Source: Gammaproteobacteria bacterium | Lineage (GTDB): Bacteria > Pseudomonadota > Gammaproteobacteria > Thiomicrospirales > Thiomicrospiraceae | Assembly (NCBI GenBank): GCA_013153955.1 | Contig: JAADDM010000212.1 | Span: forward strand, 1-5,127 | Direction of reading: 5' to 3' | Length of the DNA: 5,127 nt | In this document: positions 1 to 5,127 of the stretch, in pieces | Layout of the letters: each line of letters opens with the position of its first letter | How positions within the stretch are numbered: the first letter of the stretch is position 1 | Program-made: the position numbers and the translations under genes | The notes under the pieces: generated by a model | Databases searched by the model: none | Seen by the model: the letters and a program-made list of their open reading frames with translations, nothing else | Told to the model about the DNA's origin: nothing

Positions 1-148
1 CCCCCGGCACCGGCAGGGCGGCCCGGTCCACCACCTGCCAGAAATCCTCGGTTTCCAAAAGGGCCTGAAGCACCCGGGCGACGTTCCGGCCGTAAAGCCT
101 CACCCTCCCGTGCTCGGCCGCACGCTGGGCTAAGGCTTCAAGGTCCAC
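1..148 (-). CDS. N-terminal part of an unrecognised host protein (cut by the window edge)
   Basis: Reading the minus strand from a GTG at 148-146 gives 49 open codons to the window edge, beginning VDLEALAQRAAEHGRVRLYG and continuing through RNVARVLQALLETEDFWQVV. GC at third codon positions is very high (GTG, GCC, CAG, CGG, CTG), as in the rsfS fragment at the other end, which supports real host coding sequence. The segment looks helical, soluble and rich in Arg, Ala and Leu, with no signal peptide or membrane segment. I do not recognise the family. It lies on the same strand as rsfS, so the two genes were probably neighbours in one operon before the AT-rich block came between them. An in-frame GTG further upstream, inside the cassette, would add AT-rich codons and is less likely as the start. 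The low-GC block begins just upstream of the chosen start, so the native promoter or ribosome site may have been displaced. Confidence 0.6.
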   Translation of the reverse strand, partial: MDLEALAQRAAEHGRVRLYGRNVARVLQALLETEDFWQVVDRAALPVPG

Positions 149-182
149 GAATAGTGATTTTAACACGCTTATTTTTAACTGA

Positions 183-217
183 GGGAATTATTCCCGCGAG
201 ATTAGGGAAAAAATCCC
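183..217. promoter_or_regulatory. Two matching 13-bp dyads, a candidate operator upstream of the exporter operon
   Basis: GGGAATTATTCCC (183-195) is a perfect inverted repeat around one central base. GGGAAAAAATCCC (205-217) has the same GGGAA....TCCC outline and extends to AGGGA/TCCCT (204-218). Their centres (189 and 211) are 22 bp apart, close to two helical turns, so two dimers could bind the same DNA face. They lie just before the first operon gene and near a TATATA at 221-226 that could be a -10 element. The obvious candidate binder is the cassette's own LuxR-like protein; this is inference. An alternative is that they form small RNA hairpins in a leader. If the first gene really started at 154 they would be inside coding sequence, which I consider less likely. 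Confidence 0.45.
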
Positions 218-225
218 TCTTATAT

Positions 226-1353
226 ATGCGCGTGCTAAACTTAAAATATCCTCAGATCAAAGTCGCGACCGCTGGAACGCATATGTTAGGCCGCACGCTT
301 ATCGTTACCATGCTTGGGGTACTGCTAATGCAAGCGGGTGTCGCATTGTGGTTCGCGCCCGTTAAGGAATTGTTCAACCCTTGGCCTCCCCAAAAACTGC
401 CATGCGCATACGACATTACCTTAAATAAAGTTGATTGGCCCAAGAACAATAAGCTTGCAATTCTGGTGATGGATTACGATGCCCTGGTGAATAACGATAA
501 GTTCAGCACCGATGCGTATGAATCTTATTTTCAAAAGTGGCATGCCAAACTGGAAAGTGTATTACCTATTTACATACTTTTCAGCTCAAAAGAAAGCGCC
601 CTATGGGATCTAGAACTTGATTTCATACCCGTCAACGAACTGAAAATCCCATGCGGTTATATAGACGACCCTTCTAACCCTGAAAAATATGCTTATATGC
701 CAGGACTTTACCTTTACGATAATGGCGATTTGAAACTCTCTTACTTCCAATTCCCCTTTTTTGAAATTAATGATGAAGTCGCATCATTGGTCTTTGACGA
801 CATCAAGCGCTTCGCCAAAGGGTTGCCTGTACAGATCGTTCCTTTACATGTTCTTGCGCAAAAGAAAATTGAACCGCCAAAAGATTTAAAGCTCCCCGCG
901 TTTATAATGTTATTTACTGGCACAGAATGGGATGCCCCACCTAGCGAAAGTCCGCTAAGAAGCCCGCGTATAATAAGGAACCCGGATGGTTCAGTGTTGG
1001 ATTACCAGGAATTTCCCAGCGGGCATATGGGCGCCAGAGGGCGCTATATTATTGAACATATAACTCCGCACTTAATCAAAGCAGGGCTAAACCCAGTAGG
1101 CCTAATCCCGCCTGATAAAGTTATCCAGGAACTACTGAATACGAGTGAAGATGATTTCACCCAAAAAATGTCCTCCACGTTTCCCGAATGGACTTTTTTG
1201 CAATTGAACCCTAGGAACACCATACGCTACAGAGAATTAACAGTGTATCCATGTATCATTTACCAAAATGGATCAACCAAATGCCTGAGCTTCTACGTGA
1301 CCAAACCGCCAAGCGATAAATATAGACCGTTAGAGGAACTGCTAAGTTTTTAA
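226..1353 (+). CDS. Membrane-anchored extracytoplasmic protein with two tandem thioredoxin/TlpA-like domains lacking CxxC
   Basis: From ATG 226 this is 375 residues. A hydrophobic segment at residues 22-43 (from GRTLIVTMLGVLL) acts as a signal anchor, so the rest should lie outside the membrane; there is no lipobox. Two regions then repeat one pattern. The first (about 72-196) has the strand LAILVMDYDA, then VLPIYILFSS, then MPGLYLYDNGDLKLSYF. The second (about 221-375) has AFIMLFTGTEWD, then NPVGLIPPDK, then YPCIIYQNGSTKCLSFY. The P-x-x-x-Y-x-N-G strands resemble the cis-Pro hairpin of thioredoxin/TlpA folds, but no CxxC is present, so a binding or sensing role is more likely than redox chemistry. 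The fold call is made by eye. The permease gene follows 18 bp downstream. The start is uncertain: the frame is open from GTG 154, with alternatives at GTG 232 and ATG 283, and none has a clear Shine-Dalgarno. GTG 154 sits at the island border, leaving no room for a cassette promoter, so I prefer 226. Confidence 0.75.
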   Translation: MRVLNLKYPQIKVATAGTHMLGRTLIVTMLGVLLMQAGVALWFAPVKELFNPWPPQKLPCAYDITLNKVDWPKNNKLAILVMDYDALVNNDKFSTDAYESYFQKWHAKLESVLPIYILFSSKESALWDLELDFIPVNELKIPCGYIDDPSNPEKYAYMPGLYLYDNGDLKLSYFQFPFFEINDEVASLVFDDIKRFAKGLPVQIVPLHVLAQKKIEPPKDLKLPAFIMLFTGTEWDAPPSESPLRSPRIIRNPDGSVLDYQEFPSGHMGARGRYIIEHITPHLIKAGLNPVGLIPPDKVIQELLNTSEDDFTQKMSSTFPEWTFLQLNPRNTIRYRELTVYPCIIYQNGSTKCLSFYVTKPPSDKYRPLEELLSF

Positions 1354-1371
1354 AATCTCCCTAAACACCCC

Positions 1372-3618
1372 ATGAACGTGGTTAAAGCAAGTCAAATCAT
1401 CATCGCGGCCTCATCCATAGCCCTAAGCAGTGCTATTTTCACATTAACCATCGGAGCTTACCAAACCAGCCAGGCCGAGCTGTCTAAGCTTCTTGACGAC
1501 ATTAATAATAATGTTTTGATTGTCCAACGTGACTGGACTGTCAGCAGTCAAGTTACACCCGACTTCGAACGTGAAATCAAAGAATATGCCGAGCAGCTCG
1601 ATGGTTTTGACGAACTTGCTTTGTCAGCGGGCGGTGGCCGTTCCACCAACAAATTCAGTTACTATAGCATCTTAGTAACTCCCAACTTTTTTACTGTGAG
1701 GAATTACCCGCTACATAAAGGGCGAATCTTCGCTTCGGGCGCCAAGGAAGCTGTCGTTGGTTACGACCACAGAGATTTGCTTGGAAAGAGAATCTCTGTA
1801 CGAGGTTTTAACGTACATGTAGTTGGAGTCCTGAAACCTCTATCTCGACGGGGAGGGCCAGATCGTCTGGTCGATGGCACTGTATTTCTTCCATACGACA
1901 TCAGGGGATTGACGACCCCCGTCGAAGTGTTCTTAAAATTCAACGACAAACGTACAATGGAAATCGCATATGGCGAAATTAAAAATTGGCTTCACAAAAT
2001 GAATTATCCCTACACTGTCGGTGTACTTGCTGAGCTTTATGGATTAAAAATCCGAAAGAACTTGCGCCGAACATTAGGCGGCGCATTACTTGGCATGTCA
2101 CTAATAGCAACCATCGTTATGTTAATAAACCTATATTCCTCAAGTTTCACACTTGCAATACATCGAATCCGTGAGTGGGGCATTCGTCGCGCTTTGGGCG
2201 CCTCTGGAAGAAAAATAAAGTTCGAAGCGGGTCTACAAAACCTGCGGTTGCTGATCATAGGTCATATGGGCGGTGCTGTATTAGCAGTAATCTTAAACCC
2301 AGTTTTTGAATATTTCACTGACTTTAAAGTAACGCCAACCTTATTCGCGTGGACCGTGTCCGGATTGCTGATTTTAACTATCAGCTTTTTCTCTATATCC
2401 CCTGTTTTAAGCTGGGTAGGACAACAGCCACCTTACTTAGCAATTAGAGGCCTGGCAACACACATACCACGAGCCCGGAATTTTATGGCATTAATTATTT
2501 TAATAACTGGCATAGCAGCATTAAATGTTCAATTAATTCTAAAAAATTCAATTGAAAAACATACAGAGTTTATGCTAGGAAACCTTGCTAACGATGTAGC
2601 CATTTATTCTTCCTTTTTATATCTTAAACAACAGTCATTAACTGACCCGCGAGGCGCAGCGCCCTTGAACTATAGTGATTTCCTGGCATTATTAAACTCC
2701 GCATTAGCCGACCACTTAGATGCAGTATCCTATGTGGATAATTACTATATTTTTAGCACGAAAAGCTTTAAATCTGACATCCAATTCTTTCTCCGGGCAT
2801 ATGAGGCCAAATACCCGGAACTCTCTGGCGCCCGCATAGTTTTAGGACGATGGCCCGCCCAGGGGCGCTTCGAAACGATCGTGGGCTCTCAGTTAGCTCA
2901 ACGAATGTTTGGAGATAACACGTCTGCAATCGGCAAAAAACTAAAAATATTTGGACGAACGTGGACCATCAGCGGCGTATTTCAGGGGGCTAGCCGCCCC
3001 ACTCCTGGAACCGCCGCCAGTGACCAAGTTTTAATTCTTAGAGAAGACCTTAAAAGAACACTACCAAATGGACGGGGTGAAATTATTGTTCGCAAAAAAC
3101 CGAACGTCCCAGATAAAATCTTTGAAGAAATAGCAAACTTCCTAACCGCGCGTCACAACAGTAGCGACTATCGCCCGGTCAACGCCCTAAGGAGACGTGA
3201 CCTCGCGCCGGAATTGCAAGACGTGATTAGCCGGCTGGCGGATTCCTATTCGCTCTTAAGCTTGCTTATCCTTGTTTTAGCCACTTTAGGTATTTTTACT
3301 CAAACAATCATCAACTTGAGGTTTAAAATTCGCGAGTTGAGCATTCGCAGAGCAGTGGGGGCAACAAACACTCAAATATGGCTAGAAACATTAATCCCCG
3401 CAACTTTCCTGGCTACGATGTTCGCCCCTTTAGGCGCATTACTGGGAGTAGCGATTTCAGCCGTAGTAATTAAGGCCTATCAAATCACTTGGAATATCCC
3501 ATGGGTGCAAGTTGCCTTAAGCCTGACCATCTCGCCGTTAATTATTTCATGCGCCATAACAATAGCTTTCAAAATTTTTGCCAATAAGTCTATAGTAGAG
3601 CAGATGCGGACAGAGTGA
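1372..3618 (+). CDS. Duplicated FtsX/MacB-type ABC transporter permease, 748 residues
   Basis: Two homologous halves are fused in one chain. Half one: membrane segment 1 (about 7-29), an extracytoplasmic MacB core-like domain (30-225), then segments at about 236-258, 291-310 and 326-347. Half two: a segment at about 369-390, an extracytoplasmic domain (391-620), then segments at about 624-647, 675-700 and 711-734. After the second segment of each half comes the FtsX hallmark on the cytoplasmic side, REWGIRRALGAS (267-278) and RELSIRRAVGAT (654-665), which couples to the ATPase. The extracytoplasmic domains also match: GRIFASGAKEAVVG (117-130) with VHVVGV, and GRWPAQGRFETIVG (492-505) with WTISGVF. 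One chain with eight segments can form the whole membrane part, as a pseudo-dimer. Size and layout resemble the duplicated permeases of Acidobacteria and Bacteroidota, here with an ATPase beside it. The start is ATG 1372, without a visible Shine-Dalgarno. The substrate cannot be read from sequence. Confidence 0.92.
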   Translation: MNVVKASQIIIAASSIALSSAIFTLTIGAYQTSQAELSKLLDDINNNVLIVQRDWTVSSQVTPDFEREIKEYAEQLDGFDELALSAGGGRSTNKFSYYSILVTPNFFTVRNYPLHKGRIFASGAKEAVVGYDHRDLLGKRISVRGFNVHVVGVLKPLSRRGGPDRLVDGTVFLPYDIRGLTTPVEVFLKFNDKRTMEIAYGEIKNWLHKMNYPYTVGVLAELYGLKIRKNLRRTLGGALLGMSLIATIVMLINLYSSSFTLAIHRIREWGIRRALGASGRKIKFEAGLQNLRLLIIGHMGGAVLAVILNPVFEYFTDFKVTPTLFAWTVSGLLILTISFFSISPVLSWVGQQPPYLAIRGLATHIPRARNFMALIILITGIAALNVQLILKNSIEKHTEFMLGNLANDVAIYSSFLYLKQQSLTDPRGAAPLNYSDFLALLNSALADHLDAVSYVDNYYIFSTKSFKSDIQFFLRAYEAKYPELSGARIVLGRWPAQGRFETIVGSQLAQRMFGDNTSAIGKKLKIFGRTWTISGVFQGASRPTPGTAASDQVLILREDLKRTLPNGRGEIIVRKKPNVPDKIFEEIANFLTARHNSSDYRPVNALRRRDLAPELQDVISRLADSYSLLSLLILVLATLGIFTQTIINLRFKIRELSIRRAVGATNTQIWLETLIPATFLATMFAPLGALLGVAISAVVIKAYQITWNIPWVQVALSLTISPLIISCAITIAFKIFANKSIVEQMRTE

Positions 3619-3625
3619 CTCGATC

Positions 3626-4297
3626 ATGGTCCTAGCCGAGCTTAAGAACGTATACAAGGTATATCGGAAAGGGAAAATCGAGATCCCTGTACTTAAAGGG
3701 ATAAATTTTAAAATTAATAAGGGAGAGTACATCTCAATAACCGGCCCGTCCGGCGCCGGAAAAAGTACTCTCCTTCATATACTTGGGTTAATAGATAAAC
3801 CTTCCCAGGGCGATGTATTTTTCTTCGGCAAGAATGCCGGCGAAATGTACGACCATGAATTGTCCCGCTTACGCGGGTTCAATATAGGCTTTGTATTTCA
3901 AGCGTTTAATCTTATTCCTGACTTGAAAGCATGGCAAAACGTAGCGCTACCGCTTCATTATCAAGGAGTCCCCAAACGAAAACAAAAAGAAAGAGCCCTA
4001 GAAGTCTTAGAAAGGGTAGGGCTTGTGGACCGCGCAAACCACTACCCAGCCGAACTCTCGGGGGGCGAAGAACAACGGGTAGCAATTGCTCGAGCACTGA
4101 TAATCAACCCACTACTCGTACTCGCCGATGAGCCCACAGGAAATCTTGATTCTTTAAATAGTGAGATTATTCTTCAATTGCTCGAGGACCTCGTCACGCA
4201 ACAATCTACGTTAATAATTGTCACTCATGATCCAAATATAGCATCGCGTGCGCGAAAAACAGTGCGTTTGATAGACGGACAACTCAAAGATGCCTAA
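3626..4297 (+). CDS. ABC transporter ATP-binding protein, LolD/MacB type
   Basis: This 223-residue single-domain ATPase has every expected motif: Walker A GPSGAGKST (40-48), Q-loop glutamine 92 in VFQAFNLIP, signature LSGGEEQRVAIARAL (144-158), Walker B LLVLADE (163-169) with catalytic Glu169, D-loop GNLD (172-175) and H-loop His201 in VTHD. The signature is LSGGE rather than LSGGQ, a variant also found in LolD proteins, so it is no sign of inactivity. Length and the DEPTGNLD string fit the family that energises FtsX-fold permeases (LolD, MacB, FtsE, BceA). The ATG lies 7 bp after the permease stop, so translation is probably coupled and the two proteins should form one complex at the inner face of the membrane. 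The stop codon overlaps that of the convergent regulator gene by 4 bp. The exact subfamily and cargo remain open. Confidence 0.95.
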   Translation: MVLAELKNVYKVYRKGKIEIPVLKGINFKINKGEYISITGPSGAGKSTLLHILGLIDKPSQGDVFFFGKNAGEMYDHELSRLRGFNIGFVFQAFNLIPDLKAWQNVALPLHYQGVPKRKQKERALEVLERVGLVDRANHYPAELSGGEEQRVAIARALIINPLLVLADEPTGNLDSLNSEIILQLLEDLVTQQSTLIIVTHDPNIASRARKTVRLIDGQLKDA

Positions 4298-4806
4298 AAA
4301 TTAGACCGATAAAGATAAGCCTCTAACAATTCCTTGTAATTTTTCGCCTGCAACTTTTCTCTAATGACGGACAACCGGTTTAATGCGGTTTTCTTCTTTA
4401 TGGACAATCTTTTTAAAACATGCTCCAGGGAGCCCGTTTCTAAATAAGCTTTTAGCAGATCGCGTTCCGCCTTTGTAAGCGTGGGGGTATCAAACTTGGG
4501 GCCATAATAATGAACGATAAGACTATGGTCTTGCTTGTCTTTAAAATTTTGTAAGACCCGGAATATTTCATTAACGCTCTGACAACCGGCTAGCAAAGCA
4601 CTTGGCTTACGATCCAATAGATCACTTAAATACAGCGAACCTGTGGCCGTGGTGATCACCACCTTACCAGCTATATCTTTGGACAGCAGACTCCCCACAG
4701 GTACATCGATGAAAACCCCGTCAACCAACCCCCCAAAAAGCCGGCCAAATACATCAGCAAAAAGAGGGTCGGCGCATATGGGAACAAATCCACTTTTTCC
4801 ACTCAC
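4294..4806 (-). CDS. LuxR/NarL-like transcriptional regulator with a degenerate receiver-like N-terminus
   Basis: The protein has 170 residues. The C-terminal part (110-165) follows the GerE/LuxR helix-turn-helix pattern: LTKAERDLLKAYLETGS, then LKRLSIKKKTALNRLSVIRE as the turn and recognition helix, then KLQAKNYKELLEAYL. The N-terminal part (7-92) alternates short strands and helices (FVPICADP, GVFIDVPVG, KVVITTATG, PSALLAGCQSVNEIFRVL), like a shortened receiver. Where a receiver would carry its phospho-acceptor Asp after strand 3, it has KVVITTATG, so phosphorylation is unlikely. No histidine kinase is encoded here, so it may respond to a ligand, a partner or its own level. The start is GTG 4806, fixed by an in-frame TAA directly upstream. 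There is no Shine-Dalgarno, and a -10-like TATGTT ends 8 nt before the GTG, suggesting a leaderless message. It points towards the exporter operon and its stop overlaps the ATPase stop. It probably controls the cassette; activator or repressor cannot be told. Confidence 0.8.
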   Translation of the reverse strand: MSGKSGFVPICADPLFADVFGRLFGGLVDGVFIDVPVGSLLSKDIAGKVVITTATGSLYLSDLLDRKPSALLAGCQSVNEIFRVLQNFKDKQDHSLIVHYYGPKFDTPTLTKAERDLLKAYLETGSLEHVLKRLSIKKKTALNRLSVIREKLQAKNYKELLEAYLYRSNF

Positions 4807-4814
4807 TTAGAAAA

Positions 4815-4844
4815 AACATAATCTTCAAGCGCACAGAATGACAG
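4815..4844 (-). promoter_or_regulatory. Candidate leaderless promoter of the LuxR-like gene
   Basis: On the minus strand, CTGTCA (4844-4839, four of six matches to TTGACA) is followed after 18 bp by TATGTT (4820-4815, four of six matches to TATAAT). The -10 ends 8 nt before the GTG start at 4806, so transcription would begin at or next to the start codon. Leaderless genes with a -10 this close are common in Thermus and Deinococcus. No copy of the GGGAA....TCCC dyad occurs here, so autoregulation through that site is not supported. The prediction rests on consensus matching in AT-rich DNA and is tentative. Confidence 0.35.
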
Positions 4845-4857
4845 TAATTTGGGCTAC

Positions 4858-4882
4858 AATTTTAGTCTTTTGTACTAAAATT
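4858..4882. terminator. Perfect 9-bp AT-rich stem-loop at the end of rsfS
   Basis: AATTTTAGT (4858-4866) and ACTAAAATT (4874-4882) form a perfect 9-bp stem with a 7-nt loop, spanning the rsfS stop codon. It is the strongest inverted repeat in this intergenic region and could slow or end rsfS transcription before the LuxR-like gene. The stem has only two G-C pairs and no U-tract follows on the minus strand, so it is not a classical intrinsic terminator. It could equally be a protein-binding site or part of the cassette end. Confidence 0.3.
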
Positions 4883-5127
4883 ATTAGTCAACGGTACCTT
4901 TTGGGCGTCGGCCCAAAGCCCTTCCAGGTCGTAGTAGGCGCGGGCCTCGGGGCTCATTAGGTGCACCAAGAGGGGCCCGTAGTTCAAAAGCACCCAACGG
5001 GCCGAGGGGCCTTCCACCGACTCGGGCTCGATGCCAAGCTCCTCGAGGCCCTCCCGCACCGCGCGCTCCAGCGCCTCGAGATGCGGCGTGCTGGTCCCGG
5101 TGGCGATCAAGAAGTACTCCAGGCTGT
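4862..5127 (-). CDS. rsfS: Ribosomal silencing factor RsfS, C-terminal part (N-terminus beyond the window)
   Basis: The visible 87 codons begin SLEYFLIATGTSTPHLEALE and include RWVLLNYGPLLVHLMSPEAR and YYDLEGLWADAQKVPL. This is the conserved second half of the RsfS/Iojap family, with its IATGTS strand, W-V-L-L-x-Y-G block and Y-D-L-E-x-L-W-A-D-A end. RsfS binds ribosomal protein uL14 on the 50S subunit and blocks joining of the subunits when nutrients are short. The gene enters from the right, so the missing N-terminus is only the window edge. GC-rich host codons stop at KVPL; the last eight residues, TNNFSTKD, use AT-rich codons (ACT AAT AAT TTT AGT ACA AAA GAC) and are probably encoded by cassette DNA. 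Family members normally end soon after this DLExLWADA region, so the changed tail is unlikely to impair function. Confidence 0.95.
   Translation of the reverse strand, partial: SLEYFLIATGTSTPHLEALERAVREGLEELGIEPESVEGPSARWVLLNYGPLLVHLMSPEARAYYDLEGLWADAQKVPLTNNFSTKD

Larger units (their letters stand above)
152..4888. mobile_element. Low-GC island inserted between rsfS and the next host gene
   Basis: Base composition and codon choice switch sharply near 150 and near 4890: host-like GC-rich codons outside, frequent TTA, ATA, AGA and AAA inside. The block holds one complete operon plus a regulator and nothing else. It carries no transposase, integrase, tRNA or plasmid gene, so how it moved is not visible. 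TAGT occurs at both edges (152-155 and 4885-4888) and might be a target duplication or a recombination point, but four bases prove little. Homologous replacement of a flanked segment is another possible route. Boundaries are accurate to about 10 bases. Confidence 0.6.

Noticed and set aside
154..225. N-terminal extension of the anchored protein from GTG 154
   Set aside because: The frame is open, but the GTG lies within a few bases of the island border, has no Shine-Dalgarno, leaves no room for a cassette promoter and would place the paired dyads inside coding sequence. A start at 226 or later is preferred, though not proven.
252..449. Minus-strand reading frame of 65 codons
   Set aside because: It lies antisense to the signal-anchor region of the anchored protein, has no start signal and no recognisable features. 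The same holds for the other short antisense frames at 741-923, 1761-1949, 2037-2258 and 3547-3732.
3912..4131. Overlapping frames on both strands inside the ATPase gene
   Set aside because: They coincide with the Q-loop to Walker B region of an intact ATPase. Their low-complexity Arg/Ser or Leu-rich translations are typical of shadow frames.
4144..4148. LSGGE instead of LSGGQ in the ATPase signature as a sign of inactivity
   Set aside because: The positions given fall inside the gene near the D-loop only approximately; the variant itself is at residues 144-148. LSGGE is found in functional LolD proteins, and all other catalytic motifs are intact.
226..4297. Lactococcin 972-type bacteriocin export cluster
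   Set aside because: No small precursor gene with a leader is visible, and the large membrane protein is a clear duplicated FtsX permease rather than the bacteriocin-associated integral membrane protein of those clusters.
1..5127. CRISPR array, tRNA, rRNA, insertion sequence or replication origin
   Set aside because: No regularly spaced repeats, cloverleaf-like segment, transposase reading frame or iteron cluster was found on reading both strands.

Overview
The two ends of the window are GC-rich, with almost every third codon position G or C. They look like a Deinococcota (Thermus-type) chromosome: the right end encodes the C-terminal part of the ribosomal silencing factor RsfS, and the left end encodes the start of an unrecognised protein on the same (minus) strand. 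Between them, from about 150 to about 4890, lies a block of visibly lower GC that uses TTA, ATA, AGA and AAA freely. It reads as a horizontally acquired cassette placed exactly between two host genes that were probably adjacent or overlapping. The assignment to Thermus or a relative is inferred from base composition and the RsfS sequence, not from a search.

Layout from left to right: (1) 1-148 minus, start of a host gene that runs out of the window; (2) 149-225, entry region of the cassette, with two matching 13-bp dyads whose centres are 22 bp apart; (3) about 226-1353 plus, a membrane-anchored extracytoplasmic protein that I read as two tandem thioredoxin/TlpA-like domains without a CxxC centre; (4) 1372-3618 plus, a duplicated FtsX/MacB-type ABC permease with eight membrane segments and two extracytoplasmic domains; (5) 3626-4297 plus, a LolD/MacB-type ABC ATPase with all motifs intact; (6) 4294-4806 minus, a small LuxR/NarL-like regulator with a degenerate receiver-like N-terminal domain, convergent with the ATPase gene and overlapping its stop codon; (7) about 4807-4861, the regulator's promoter region; (8) 4862-5127 minus, the C-terminal part of rsfS, whose last residues appear to be encoded by cassette DNA.

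The three plus-strand genes are closely spaced and probably form one operon. The permease and ATPase should form a type VII (mechanotransmission-type) ABC complex. No MacA/HlyD-like adaptor, lipoprotein-release partner, precursor peptide or histidine kinase is present. The thioredoxin-like anchored protein is therefore the best candidate for the extracytoplasmic partner, and the LuxR-like protein for the local regulator. The substrate is unknown: peptide or lipid export, extraction from the membrane, and envelope or antimicrobial defence are all possible. I know of no named system with this four-gene combination, but I could not search for one.
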